From Nonlabens sp. YIK11 (GTDB taxonomy: Bacteria > Bacteroidota > Bacteroidia > Flavobacteriales > Flavobacteriaceae), in contig NZ_LBMJ01000001.1 in NCBI RefSeq assembly GCF_001413925.1, positions 806,001 to 870,000 of the forward strand: DNA of 64,000 bases, written 5' to 3'. Below, one piece after another: positions 44,406 to 54,570 of the stretch (positions within the stretch are counted from its first letter, which is position 1; each line of letters starts with the position of its first letter). The translations under genes were made by a program, and so were the position numbers. The notes below the pieces were generated by a model. It did no database searches and was not told where the DNA came from. It was given only the letters and a program-made list of their open reading frames with translations.

Positions 44406-47219
44406 ATGAACAGATTGATTTTCATTTTATCTTTTTTTATAACTGTGGTGGCTTCTGCCCAAACAGGTAAGGTAAATGGGTTGCTTACAGACAAAGATTC
44501 TCAAACTGCAGATGAACCAGTGTCGTTTGCGTCTGTGGTATTAAAGGGCACTAACTATGGCGCTCAATCAGATATTGATGGTAAGTATACCATCACAGCT
44601 CCTGCAGGAACTTACACTCTTGTAGTTTCCTTTGTAGGTATGAAGACAGTGGAGATCCCAGATGTGGTCGTGAGAAACGGATTTACCACAACCGTTGATG
44701 TAGCGATGAGTGCAGAGGCTGCATCTCTAGATGCGGTATCCATAACAGTGACGAAATCCCGCGAGAGCGCAGAGGCTTTGCTACAAGAGCAAAAGAAATC
44801 AGTAACGATCGTACAGTCTATTGGTGCAGAAGAGCTTTCTCAAAAAGGGGTAAGTGATGCCTCTGGAGCAGTTGCAAAAATATCTGGAGTATCAAAACAG
44901 GAAAGCAGCAGCAATGTTTATGTTCGAGGCTTAGGTGACCGCTACCAAAACTCCTCCTTAAATGGTTTATCACTTCCATCAACTGATGTGAATAAGAAAA
45001 ACATTGATCTTGATATTTTCTCTTCTGATGTTATTGAGAGTATTGATGTGAGTAAGGCATATGACGTCCGTTTCTTTGGAGATTTTTCTGCAGGAAATGT
45101 GAATGTAAGATCTAAAAAACATACGGGTAATAGTTTCATCAACATTTCACTGGGAAGTGGTGCAAATACTAATGCCATAGGAGAGGATTTTCTAAGAATG
45201 GATGGCGCGAGTTTCTTTGGTTACTACAATAAATATGACAATGATCCATTTGCTGTTTTATTATCCCATGGTCTTGATCCAGTAGATGGATATGCTCCAG
45301 TGAACATTGACGCGAGTATTGATGGTGGTCATACCATTAAGTTTAATAACGATATGAGATTGAGTATTTATGGATCTGCAAGTTTTTCTAATGGTTCTTA
45401 TTTCCAGACTGGTGTAGCGCGCGATTATACAAACGTTCTAAAGGTGGACTTTCCTGCAGTCGAAGAATTTAGTTATACGGCAAGAACTACCGCACAGGCT
45501 AACATTGATTTTAGTATTGATAGCTATAATCGATTTAAGTTGGTGAATTTGTTTGTAAACAAATCAGCAAATGAGGTTTCTAATTATGGTATCAATGGTT
45601 TAGGTTTTAATCGTGATGCTAACGATAGTGAAGATGGATATTTTGTAAGAAACACACAGTTCAACCAAGACAGAGTTCACGTAACCCAATTATTAGGTGA
45701 GCATGAAGTGACAGATAGTTGGACAATCAATTGGGGAGCTGCGTACAACAAAGTTTTTTCTGACGAACCAGACAGACGTAGAAATACGCTTGAGGATTAT
45801 CAGTTTGCCCTTGATAATGACCCTACAACAAATCCAAATTTATTCTCAAACATTGCCTTTGATAACCAGAGATTTACTCAGGCAGTTCAGGATGACGAAT
45901 GGACTGGTTTTCTTAACGTAGAGAAAAAATTAAATGATAAAGTCAAGCTTAATCTGCGCTATAGCGGTAAGGTAAAGGAGAGAGATTTTACGTCTTATAG
46001 ATATGGGTATGAGGTAGAACTTAATGGAAGCGACGTTCCAGTTCTTCACGTCAATAATCTTGATGCGATCTTCAACTTGAATAACCTAAATACAGATGGG
46101 AATGGCGTTTATAATACTGTAGTACTCAATCCTATTTCTAATGAAATTGGAAACACGAATGTTCCAGGACTGCCAGAAAATATCTATAACGGTGAGATGA
46201 GCTACCAAGGTGTTAGCGCAAATGCAGAAATCAACATAGGTAAATTATTAGTAATCCCAGGATTACGCTTTGAAACGTGGGATCAAAGCATTACTTACGA
46301 CGTAGTGAATTTACCACCTAATGATCCAGGCTTGAGAAGTGTTTATGAAAACATCTTGTTACCTAGCTTGAACTTGAAATATGCCTTAACTGATGATATC
46401 AACTTGAGAGGATCATACAGTCAGACAGCCTCATTACCAGAGTTTAAAGAAGTGGCACCTTTTGTCTATGAAGATGTAACCGTTAGATATGGTGGTAACC
46501 CAGACTTACTTGGTGGTAGAGATGGTAGCGGCCCAACTTACTCAACCATTAACAATGTTGACTTAAAATTTGAATGGTTTTTCAATAAGTCAGAAGTGCT
46601 GTCTGTTGGAGGTTTTTACAAACAAATTAACGATCCTGTCAACAGAGTTGTTGCAGCAGATGCTACTGGGACACAGCGTTATTTCAGGACTGGTGATAGT
46701 GCAGATGTTGTAGGTGTTGAATTGGAAACTAGAATTGGAGTCATCAAAGATCAAGAGGATGACAATGTATTAGTTGCTGGCCTTAACATGGCTTACACGC
46801 ATACCACTCAGGATCTTAAAAATATATCAGGAGATAACGTGACTTATACCACGTCCTTCGACCGTGATGAGATTGAACTGCAGGGCGCGTCTCCATTTAT
46901 ATTCAATGCAGACTTGACTTATACTCCAACCTTTAATACCTACAAACCTACTGCATCGCTAGTGGCATCCTATTTTAGTGATCGTATTTCTGCGATTGGT
47001 GCTGGTTCTTTGGGAGATATAGTAGAAAAATCAGTGACGACTCTTGATTTTGTATGGAGCAGTCCTTTATCTGAAAACTTAAGTCTGAAATTTAGCGCTA
47101 AAAACCTACTTAATCCTGACATCGAGTATGTTAGAGAAGAAACCAGTAGTGGTGATATCACCATAAGTAGCTTTAAAGTTGGTGTGAACTTAGGCATGAG
47201 TCTTAAATATAAATTCTAA
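44406..47219 (+). CDS. TonB-dependent receptor
   Basis: 937 residues. A signal peptide ends at ASAQ (~20). Then CarboxypepD-reg-like domain (GKVNGLLTDKDSQTADEPVSFASVVLKGT), plug domain with TVTKSRESAEALLQEQKKSVTIVQSIGAEELSQKGVSDA and VYVRGLGDRYQNSSLNGL, then a barrel ending MSLKYKF. The VRGLGDRY motif belongs to the large 'outer membrane protein beta-barrel/TonB' group often paired with a beta-helix lipoprotein, as here (31 bp downstream). The phosphate transporter after it hints at phosphate or phospho-compound uptake, but this is inference. Confidence 0.87.
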   Translation: MNRLIFILSFFITVVASAQTGKVNGLLTDKDSQTADEPVSFASVVLKGTNYGAQSDIDGKYTITAPAGTYTLVVSFVGMKTVEIPDVVVRNGFTTTVDVAMSAEAASLDAVSITVTKSRESAEALLQEQKKSVTIVQSIGAEELSQKGVSDASGAVAKISGVSKQESSSNVYVRGLGDRYQNSSLNGLSLPSTDVNKKNIDLDIFSSDVIESIDVSKAYDVRFFGDFSAGNVNVRSKKHTGNSFINISLGSGANTNAIGEDFLRMDGASFFGYYNKYDNDPFAVLLSHGLDPVDGYAPVNIDASIDGGHTIKFNNDMRLSIYGSASFSNGSYFQTGVARDYTNVLKVDFPAVEEFSYTARTTAQANIDFSIDSYNRFKLVNLFVNKSANEVSNYGINGLGFNRDANDSEDGYFVRNTQFNQDRVHVTQLLGEHEVTDSWTINWGAAYNKVFSDEPDRRRNTLEDYQFALDNDPTTNPNLFSNIAFDNQRFTQAVQDDEWTGFLNVEKKLNDKVKLNLRYSGKVKERDFTSYRYGYEVELNGSDVPVLHVNNLDAIFNLNNLNTDGNGVYNTVVLNPISNEIGNTNVPGLPENIYNGEMSYQGVSANAEINIGKLLVIPGLRFETWDQSITYDVVNLPPNDPGLRSVYENILLPSLNLKYALTDDINLRGSYSQTASLPEFKEVAPFVYEDVTVRYGGNPDLLGGRDGSGPTYSTINNVDLKFEWFFNKSEVLSVGGFYKQINDPVNRVVAADATGTQRYFRTGDSADVVGVELETRIGVIKDQEDDNVLVAGLNMAYTHTTQDLKNISGDNVTYTTSFDRDEIELQGASPFIFNADLTYTPTFNTYKPTASLVASYFSDRISAIGAGSLGDIVEKSVTTLDFVWSSPLSENLSLKFSAKNLLNPDIEYVREETSSGDITISSFKVGVNLGMSLKYKF

Positions 47220-47250
47220 AACAATCAAATAATCAATAAAAACTGAAGCA

Positions 47251-48444
47251 ATGAAACTGAATAAACTTTTAATACTGTTTTTATCTGCTATTGCACTTAC
47301 TAATTGTACGAGCGATGATACTGCAGATATCGTAATCAACATAAATAATGGCGGTACAGGTACGAGTGGTGCTGTGAATATTAGCGGTGTCTACACAGAG
47401 AATCTAACACTAGATGCAAACACAGAATATCTTATCAATGGTCCATTGTTGATGAGTAGAGGTACCACGCTTACTATTCCTGCAGGTACTACACTTAAAG
47501 CACAGCCAGTAGGTGTTAATGCGTATATCGCAATACAGCAAGGAGCAAGAATTGATGCTCGCGGTACTCAAAGCAATCCTATCGTATTGACTTCTGCAGC
47601 AGCAGATCCTCAATCTGGAGATTGGGGTGGCTTGATCATATTAGGAAATGCACCTATCAATTCGACTGCTGCTGGTTCTACAGACACTGCAACTTCTGAA
47701 GTTGGACAACTTTCTTATGGTGGTAATGAAGTAGCTGATAATTCTGGAACTATTTCTTACCTACGTATTGAATATGCAGGTGGAGCAATCGACGGAAATG
47801 CAGAATTGAACGGTCTTTCTTTATACGCAGTTGGAAATGGAACAAGTATCGATCACGTTCAGGTTTACCTAGGATCCGATGATGGTGTCGAATTCTTTGG
47901 TGGTACGGTAAATCTTGATTTTGTTTCAGTAGTTGGAGCAGAGGACGATTCTATTGACTGGACAGAAGGTTATAGAGGTAACTTGTCTAACGTTTATGTA
48001 GAGCAGCTAGCTAGTGCAGATGGAGACAGTGGATTTGAAATGGATGGTTTCAATACAGATTTCTCTCTAGAAGACACTTCTTTACTATCAAGACCAACCG
48101 TGAGCAACGTAAGTATTGTTGGTAACAATGACAACAGTAGAGCATTTAGAGTTCGTGCAGGATCTGGCGGAATCTTCACAAATGTCGTAATATCAAACAC
48201 AGGTAGAGGTGTTGTAGTAGAAGATGACGAGTCTGCCTTCAGAACAAGCGATAACATACCAGACGACTTATTGTTTACTGATGTAGCCTTTACAAACGTG
48301 ACTACAGAGTATTCTTATGGATTTGAAACTGGAGTAGGAACCGCAAACCCAGCACCAACTCAAGCTGATGTTATAAAAGGTACCTCTGCAAATGCAACAG
48401 GTACAGATTATGCCACTTGGGGTGCAGGTTGGACTAGAAACTAA
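47251..48444 (+). CDS. Lipoprotein with beta-helix-like repeats, partner of TonB receptor
   Basis: 397 residues. Lipobox at ALTNCTSDD, Cys ~19. The body has many short Gly/Ser/Asn/Thr-rich strands (GTTLTIPAGTTLKAQP, GDWGGLIILGNAPIN, DHVQVYLGSDDGVEFFGGTVN, VVGAEDDSIDWTEGYRGN), like a right-handed parallel beta-helix. The DWGGLIILG and DDSIDWTEGYRG segments recur in flavobacterial proteins that sit next to such receptors. It may capture the substrate at the surface. Co-transcribed with the receptor; terminator follows. Confidence 0.75.
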   Translation: MKLNKLLILFLSAIALTNCTSDDTADIVININNGGTGTSGAVNISGVYTENLTLDANTEYLINGPLLMSRGTTLTIPAGTTLKAQPVGVNAYIAIQQGARIDARGTQSNPIVLTSAAADPQSGDWGGLIILGNAPINSTAAGSTDTATSEVGQLSYGGNEVADNSGTISYLRIEYAGGAIDGNAELNGLSLYAVGNGTSIDHVQVYLGSDDGVEFFGGTVNLDFVSVVGAEDDSIDWTEGYRGNLSNVYVEQLASADGDSGFEMDGFNTDFSLEDTSLLSRPTVSNVSIVGNNDNSRAFRVRAGSGGIFTNVVISNTGRGVVVEDDESAFRTSDNIPDDLLFTDVAFTNVTTEYSYGFETGVGTANPAPTQADVIKGTSANATGTDYATWGAGWTRN

Positions 48445-48478
48445 GTATCAATAAAGACATCCTGCATGTTAATTTAAA

Positions 48479-48510
48479 GAAAGCTGCCTTCAAATGGGCA
48501 GCTTTTTTAT
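48479..48510 (+). terminator. Terminator after the receptor/lipoprotein operon
   Basis: AAAGCTGCC/GGCAGCTTT stem followed by a T-run. Confidence 0.85.
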
Positions 48511-48533
48511 TGCGGTAAAGCTGGTATGGAATA

Positions 48534-48549
48534 CGCTTTCGTGAAAGCG
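48534..48549. repeat. Interspersed palindrome, one-mismatch intergenic copy
   Basis: CGCTTTCGTGAAAGCG: the central CG has become TG on one strand, a CpG-to-TpG change. Upstream of the phosphate transporter. Confidence 0.7.
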
Positions 48550-48636
48550 AACTAAAACACTCCTATATTTATAACCTTATCATAACGTACAAGTTCCAGC
48601 AAAAGACCATTTTTGCGGATTAATATTTCTATAAAA

Positions 48637-50904
48637 ATGGGAGACATTTATATCTACATGCTCATCATTCTCGCCGGTCTGGCGATCACTGACCTTGTTG
48701 TTGGTGTTAGTAATGATGCGGTAAACTTCTTGAACAGTGCCATAGGTTCCAAGGCCATAAGCTTCAAGACCATCATGATCATTGCCAGTCTGGGAATCGC
48801 GCTGGGCGCGCTATCCAGCAGCGGTATGATGGAAGTGGCACGTAAGGGAATCTTTAATCCAGGTGAGTTCTACTTTGACGAGATCATGATCGTCTTTATG
48901 GCTGTGATGATTACAGACGTCCTCTTGTTGGACTTCTTCAACAGTATGGGATTGCCTACATCCACTACGGTTTCCATCGTTTTTGAATTGTTGGGTGCCG
49001 CGGTTTGTATGTCGTTGCTCAAGATAGGCGAGAGCGACACAGAGACTTTTCTGGATCTGGGCAAGTATATCGCCAGTGATACGGCCATAGAGATTGTTAG
49101 CGGCATCCTACTATCGGTGGTTATTGCCTTTACTATAGGTGCGCTGGTGCAGTTTTTATCGCGATTGATGCTGACCTTTAATTACAGCAAAAGACCCGCT
49201 TTTCTGGCCGGTATTTTTGGCGGTCTTTCCCTAACCAGCTTGTATTACTTCATCCTTGTCAAAGGACTTAAAGGCGCAGACCTGGGCGCGCTTAATTTTA
49301 TATTTGATTACACGACAGACGTTTATACCACTTTAGGTTATGGATTCATATTTTGGTTGGTATTCAGTTTGATCTATGTGTACGTCTTGAAATGGGATAT
49401 CTATAAACTGATTATCATTTTGGGAACCTTTGGTCTTGCGATGGCTTTTGCCGGTAATGACCTTGTGAATTTCATTGGTGTGCCAATAGGTGCCTACGAT
49501 GCCTACAACGTATGGTCTGCAGCAGGTTCGCCAGCAGACTTTACCATGGATGCACTTGCAGGTCAACTGCCTAGCCAGAGATGGTTATTACTACTCGCGG
49601 GTGTTGTAATGGTATTGACTTTATGGTTCTCGTCTAAAGCCCAAGCGGTAGTGAAGACTTCTGTAGACCTCGCGAGACAAGACAGCGGTACAGAGCGTTT
49701 CAAATCTAACGCCTTGTCTAGATACCTTGTACGTTACTCCATTCTAGCCGCCGAAGGCGTTGAACGCATCATGCCTGCCAAAGCAAGTGCCTACATCTCA
49801 AAAAGATTTGAGAAGGCACCATCGCTGGGAATCGTTTCAAAAAATGCAGATAAACCGGCCTTTGACTACGTTAGAGCGTCAGTCAACCTAATGGTGGCAA
49901 GTATACTTATTTCTTTGGCAACATCCTATAAGTTACCATTATCCACGACTTATGTGACCTTTATGGTGGCTATGGGAACCTCGCTGGCAGATAAAGCTTG
50001 GGGAACAGAAAGCGCGGTGTACCGTATTGCTGGAGTTCTTAACGTAATAGGTGGTTGGTTCTTTACTGCCTTTAGTGCGTTTACCGCAGCTGCGATATTT
50101 GCCTATATCATTTATTGGGGTGGCTTTTATGCTATTATAGGATTGGTCGTTCTTGCCGTGGTCTTGATCACACGCAGTTTTATCATGCACAAGCGATCAC
50201 AGACACAACAAAAGGTGACTGACGAGCTTCAAAAGGCCGAAAGCAACACCATACAAGGAATTATCGAGGAAAGCTCTGAAACGGTCGCTACCGTCTTTAA
50301 ACGTGCTAGAGATATGTATAGCAACACGCTGGAAGGATTGATTACCCAAGATCTGGGTAGTCTTAAATCGGGTCGCAAGGCCACCAAAAAACTGGCGGTA
50401 GAAATCGATGGTTTGCGCAACAACATCTACTTTTTTATCAAAAACCTTGATGAAAAAAGTATAGGAGCCAGTAAATTCTACATCGACGTGTTGGGACATT
50501 TACAGGATATTTCCCAGTCGTTGGAATACATCTCGCGTTCCAGTACAGACCACATCAACAACAATCACAAGAGCCTTAAGTTTACGCAGATCAAGGATTT
50601 AAAAGAGATCATTGAGCGCATTCAGAAGATTTTTGACGATTCTAAAAAGATCTTTAAGTCTAAGGAATTTAGCGGTCTTGAGAAGATCATTTACGAGAAG
50701 CGCGAGTTGCTTCAACTGGTGGACAGCAAGATTGAAAAGCAGGTCAAGCGCACAAAGAATACTGACGAGTCTCCTAAAAACACCACGCTATACTTCGGTT
50801 TGTTGCTCGAGACCAGAGACCTTATGAACGTGACCATTCAGGTGGCAGAGCAGTACTATTCAGAATACGACGCGAGCAGGTTCGATAACGAGGAAAGCGA
50901 GTAA
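48637..50904 (+). CDS. Inorganic phosphate transporter (PiT family) with PhoU-like C-terminal domain
   Basis: 755 residues from the ATG at 48637 (MGDIYIYMLIILAG); a TTG at 48613 is unlikely. Ten or more membrane helices and both PiT signature repeats (GVSNDAVNFLNSAIGSKA and GNDLVNFIGVPIGAYDAY). The GLPTSTT and LPLSTTYVT motifs are also present. After residue ~540 the chain turns soluble and helical (RDMYSNTLEGLITQDL...LDEKSIGASKFYIDVLGHLQDISQSLEYI), resembling the PhoU/DUF47 fold that is usually a separate protein. So transporter and regulator are fused. Sodium- or proton-driven phosphate uptake is likely. Confidence 0.92.
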   Translation: MGDIYIYMLIILAGLAITDLVVGVSNDAVNFLNSAIGSKAISFKTIMIIASLGIALGALSSSGMMEVARKGIFNPGEFYFDEIMIVFMAVMITDVLLLDFFNSMGLPTSTTVSIVFELLGAAVCMSLLKIGESDTETFLDLGKYIASDTAIEIVSGILLSVVIAFTIGALVQFLSRLMLTFNYSKRPAFLAGIFGGLSLTSLYYFILVKGLKGADLGALNFIFDYTTDVYTTLGYGFIFWLVFSLIYVYVLKWDIYKLIIILGTFGLAMAFAGNDLVNFIGVPIGAYDAYNVWSAAGSPADFTMDALAGQLPSQRWLLLLAGVVMVLTLWFSSKAQAVVKTSVDLARQDSGTERFKSNALSRYLVRYSILAAEGVERIMPAKASAYISKRFEKAPSLGIVSKNADKPAFDYVRASVNLMVASILISLATSYKLPLSTTYVTFMVAMGTSLADKAWGTESAVYRIAGVLNVIGGWFFTAFSAFTAAAIFAYIIYWGGFYAIIGLVVLAVVLITRSFIMHKRSQTQQKVTDELQKAESNTIQGIIEESSETVATVFKRARDMYSNTLEGLITQDLGSLKSGRKATKKLAVEIDGLRNNIYFFIKNLDEKSIGASKFYIDVLGHLQDISQSLEYISRSSTDHINNNHKSLKFTQIKDLKEIIERIQKIFDDSKKIFKSKEFSGLEKIIYEKRELLQLVDSKIEKQVKRTKNTDESPKNTTLYFGLLLETRDLMNVTIQVAEQYYSEYDASRFDNEESE

Positions 50905-50925
50905 AAGTAGTAAGGATTGAATAGG

Positions 50926-50947
50926 GTTCGCTTTCGCGAAAGCGAAC
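50926..50947. repeat. Interspersed palindrome, intergenic copy
   Basis: Longest perfect copy (22 bp: GTTCGC arms around the core). Between convergent phosphate transporter and RND genes. Confidence 0.92.
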
Positions 50948-51005
50948 TACTTCAACATCTCTTTGATATAAATACAGTACCTCACATTCCCGAATTGAGG
51001 ACAAT

Positions 51006-51044
51006 AAAAAAATCCCAACCATGAACCGGTTGGGATTTACTTTT
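51006..51044. terminator. Bidirectional terminator
   Basis: AAATCCCAACC/GGTTGGGATTT stem with T-runs on both sides, between convergent genes. Confidence 0.88.
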
Positions 51045-51058
51045 TAAGCACTTTTAAG

Positions 51059-54000
51059 TTATGCTGCCGTTTGGGTTGGGATTTCTTCACCTTCTTCAGG
51101 TTGGTCCCCAAACTTCCTACGGAATCTTAGCTTTGCCCTGTGTACCAAGTAGAGCAATACAGGTATGATGATAAGTGTCAGGAACGTCGCAAACAACAAT
51201 CCAAAGATTACCGTCCAGGCCAGTGGTCCCCAGAAAATCACATTGTCACCACCCATGTAAATGTTAGGATCAAACTCACTAAATAGCGAGAAGAAGTCAA
51301 TATTCAAACCTATGGCCAGTGGTATAAGTCCTAGAACTGTTGTGATTGCCGTAAGTAATACAGGTCGCAAACGGGCCTTTCCAGCTTGAACGATCGCGTT
51401 AAATGAATCCTCTTTACTTATAAGGTATTTGTCATCATCGATTCCCAACTCTTCACGTCTTTTAAGTTTTAGAATGTCCACGTAGTCAATAAGAACCACA
51501 CTGTTGTTTACCACAATACCAGCGAGCGAGATAATTCCCATCATGGTCATCATGATCACAAATGGCCATCCTGTAATCATCAAGCCTAGGAATACCCCAA
51601 TAAAACTTAGGAAGATGGAGATCATGATTATGGTAGGTTTTGAAATACCGCTAAACTGAAAGATGAGAATGAAGAAAATCAAAGCCAGTCCGCCTAAAAG
51701 TGCGGTCATCAAGAATGCTTGCTGCTTGTTTTGCTCTTCTAGCTGCCCAGTATAGTCGATTTTAATATCATCAGGAAGATTCTCAAAATCCAGCATCTCA
51801 TTCTGTATCTGTGCCACAGCGGCGCCAGCATCGGTATAACCTGGTTTGAGCGCACTGTACACGGTGACCACACGTTTGTTGTCCTTGTGCTTGATGGCAC
51901 TAAAACCGCTAACATTCTCCTGTGTAGTCACTGCACTTACAGGCACTTCACGCACCTGACCGCTCGCCATATCTCTAAACGTAATACGCTGATTGAATAG
52001 CGCACTGCGATCATAGCGGTTCTCGTCATTGAATCTAACATAGATGTCATAATCCTCGCCATCCTTTTTGTAGACACCAGCTTTTTCACCAAAAATAGAT
52101 CTGCGCAATTGCTGTCCTACTTGTCCAGCGCTAATGCCTAATTCTCCTGCTTTCTCGCGATCGACTTTGACTTGTAAAGCAGGCTTGCTTTTGTTCACAT
52201 CGATTTTAAGTTCGTCTACCGGTGCGATGTTTTTCTCATTCAAGAATTTCACCATACGGTTTGCTGTTGCGATAAGCTCACCATAATCTTCACCTTGAAG
52301 CTCAATATTCACAGGATAACCTGCTGGTGGTCCTGCTTGGTCTTTTTCAACACTTATGGCGATACCAGGAAATTTGCCTTGAACGGCTTCTTGGACCTTT
52401 TTACGCAGTACCTCACTGTCTTTACCATTACGATATTTATATTCTCGCATGGAAGCCGTTATTTTCCCTTTATTGGGCATTTCGGCAGCGCTACCGCCAT
52501 CTGTTTGTGGGTTACCGGCACCTTCACCTACCTGGGAAACGGCGCTTTCTACTAGGAAGTTTTCACCGTCTTCAATGTATTCTGGATCATTGAGAACTTC
52601 ATAAACGACATCTTCAATCTCTTTGGTAGTCCTATTGGTCTTGGCAATAGAGGTACCTTCAGGATACTCAATATAAACGATGATCTGGTTGGGTTTGTTC
52701 TCTGGGAAGAATTCCACTTTTGTTCTACCACTAGCTACAGATACACCAAAGTAGAGGAACAACACCGTTACAAACATGACCAACATACCTGCTGTAAGAT
52801 AGTAGGGCTTTTTCCCTCTCAAGGCATATTTCAAAAAGCGCTCATAGGCATTGTCCAGTCTTTTCAACGTGTTCTTCTGGAATCTTAGAGTCCATCCTTT
52901 TACCACGTATTTGTAAAGCCATAAAAGAATAACGGTCACCACCATCACAGATCCAATACCGCGTATCGCACCACCAAAAATCATGATGAGTATTCCTATG
53001 CCGCCCATGATGGCCGTGATGTAAATCAAGTTCTTGAAAGGAATCTTTTTCTCATCCACACTCATGAACTTGGACACTAACATGGAATTGAAGAATATGG
53101 CCACTATCAGTGAACTACCCAACACAATGGAAAGTGTGATAGGGAAATACTTCATAAATTCTCCCATAACGCCAGGCCATAAACCGATTGGGACAAAAGC
53201 CGCCACGGTAGTCAATGTCGAGATGATGATAGGCACGGCGATTTCACCGATACCGATTTTTGCTGCTTTGATGCGTGACATTCCTTCTTCATCCATCAAT
53301 CTGTAGACGTTCTCAACCACCACAATACCATTATCCACAAGCATTCCTAGTCCCATAATCATGGCAAAAAGGATCATTGTGTTTAAGGTGTATCCTAAAA
53401 AGCTTAGAATAATAAAACTCATAAGCATGGACATAGGGATCGCAAAACCAACAAATAAGGCATTTCTAAAGCCTAAGAAGAACATGAGAACTGTGACCAC
53501 GAGAATCACCCCAAAAATGATATTGTTTACAAGGTCGTCCACTTGATTGAGCGTACGGCTGGAACCATCGTTCGTAATAGTGATCTCCACATCATCTGGA
53601 ATCCTGTCGTTTTCTTGTGATGCGGCTATGATCTCCCGAATGCTTTCTGCAGCTTCAATGGTGTTTTTACCAGATTGCTTTTTGACATCAATCATCACCA
53701 CTGGATCACCAAATTCCCGTGCGAAGGTTGTTTTATCTTCTTCTTGAAAGTGAACCTCTGCAATGTCAGTTAGGTAAATAGGTCCTTTCTCGTTTTTGAC
53801 CACAAAGTTTTCCAGCTGGTCAGGTCGAGTAATTTCTCCTAAAATACGGATGGTACGTCGCTGACTTTCGGTTTTGATGTTACCGGCACTCATGGTAGCA
53901 TTACCACCAGAAACGGCATTGATTACATTATCAAAGCTCACTTGAGCTGCCGTCATTTTGTAGATGTCGACAGCAACTTCAACCTCTAGTTCTTGAGCAC

Positions 54001-54568
54001 CACGTATACTGGCTTCTTTGATCTGGTCCAGACCTTCAATCTCATCCTGCAGGTATTCTGCATATTCCTTGAGCTCGCGTACGGTATAATCACCACGCAA
54101 GTTGATGTTCATGATAGGCATTTCTTCACTCAGCTTGAGGTCAAAAATGTTGGGCTCAATCTTGGCATTATTGAAAGTAGGCCAGTCCTCATTAGAGGTC
54201 TCTACATCAACTTCATCCTTTACTTTTTGTTTGGCCTCTTCAACGCTTACTTTTTCATCAAACTCTACCGTGATGATGGAGTAATCCTCTTGTGAGGTGG
54301 ATAGAATCTCCACCACATTAGAGAGGTTTTTTAACTTGTCCTCTAAAGGCTCTGTGATGAGTCGCTCAATGTCTTCAGCAGTGTTACCTGGGTAGACGCT
54401 GGATATGTAGATTTTAGTCTCTTTTACCTCTGGATAGTCTTCTCTAGGCATGGCAAAATAGCCTTGAATTCCCAATACGAGAACCAAGCCTATTATGATC
54501 CATATCACCGTGGAATTATTGATCGCCCATGAGGAGAGACCAAATTCCTTTTCGCTTTTCTTTCCCAT
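51059..54568 (-). CDS. RND efflux transporter permease
   Basis: Inner-membrane pump driven by protons. 1169 residues, somewhat longer than AcrB (1049). Starts WAINNSTVIWIIIGLVLVLGIQGYFAMPREDYPEV, as in the hydrophobe/amphiphile or cation RND group. TM4 holds GLGMLVDNGIVVVENVYRLM with the proton-relay Asp; the second half has GIVVNNSVVLIDYV. Two big periplasmic loops. It is the last gene of a TetR-TolC-MFP-RND operon, 2 bp after the MFP stop. Substrate unknown. Confidence 0.92.
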   Translation of the reverse strand: MGKKSEKEFGLSSWAINNSTVIWIIIGLVLVLGIQGYFAMPREDYPEVKETKIYISSVYPGNTAEDIERLITEPLEDKLKNLSNVVEILSTSQEDYSIITVEFDEKVSVEEAKQKVKDEVDVETSNEDWPTFNNAKIEPNIFDLKLSEEMPIMNINLRGDYTVRELKEYAEYLQDEIEGLDQIKEASIRGAQELEVEVAVDIYKMTAAQVSFDNVINAVSGGNATMSAGNIKTESQRRTIRILGEITRPDQLENFVVKNEKGPIYLTDIAEVHFQEEDKTTFAREFGDPVVMIDVKKQSGKNTIEAAESIREIIAASQENDRIPDDVEITITNDGSSRTLNQVDDLVNNIIFGVILVVTVLMFFLGFRNALFVGFAIPMSMLMSFIILSFLGYTLNTMILFAMIMGLGMLVDNGIVVVENVYRLMDEEGMSRIKAAKIGIGEIAVPIIISTLTTVAAFVPIGLWPGVMGEFMKYFPITLSIVLGSSLIVAIFFNSMLVSKFMSVDEKKIPFKNLIYITAIMGGIGILIMIFGGAIRGIGSVMVVTVILLWLYKYVVKGWTLRFQKNTLKRLDNAYERFLKYALRGKKPYYLTAGMLVMFVTVLFLYFGVSVASGRTKVEFFPENKPNQIIVYIEYPEGTSIAKTNRTTKEIEDVVYEVLNDPEYIEDGENFLVESAVSQVGEGAGNPQTDGGSAAEMPNKGKITASMREYKYRNGKDSEVLRKKVQEAVQGKFPGIAISVEKDQAGPPAGYPVNIELQGEDYGELIATANRMVKFLNEKNIAPVDELKIDVNKSKPALQVKVDREKAGELGISAGQVGQQLRRSIFGEKAGVYKKDGEDYDIYVRFNDENRYDRSALFNQRITFRDMASGQVREVPVSAVTTQENVSGFSAIKHKDNKRVVTVYSALKPGYTDAGAAVAQIQNEMLDFENLPDDIKIDYTGQLEEQNKQQAFLMTALLGGLALIFFILIFQFSGISKPTIIMISIFLSFIGVFLGLMITGWPFVIMMTMMGIISLAGIVVNNSVVLIDYVDILKLKRREELGIDDDKYLISKEDSFNAIVQAGKARLRPVLLTAITTVLGLIPLAIGLNIDFFSLFSEFDPNIYMGGDNVIFWGPLAWTVIFGLLFATFLTLIIIPVLLYLVHRAKLRFRRKFGDQPEEGEEIPTQTAA

Positions 54569-54570
54569 TG

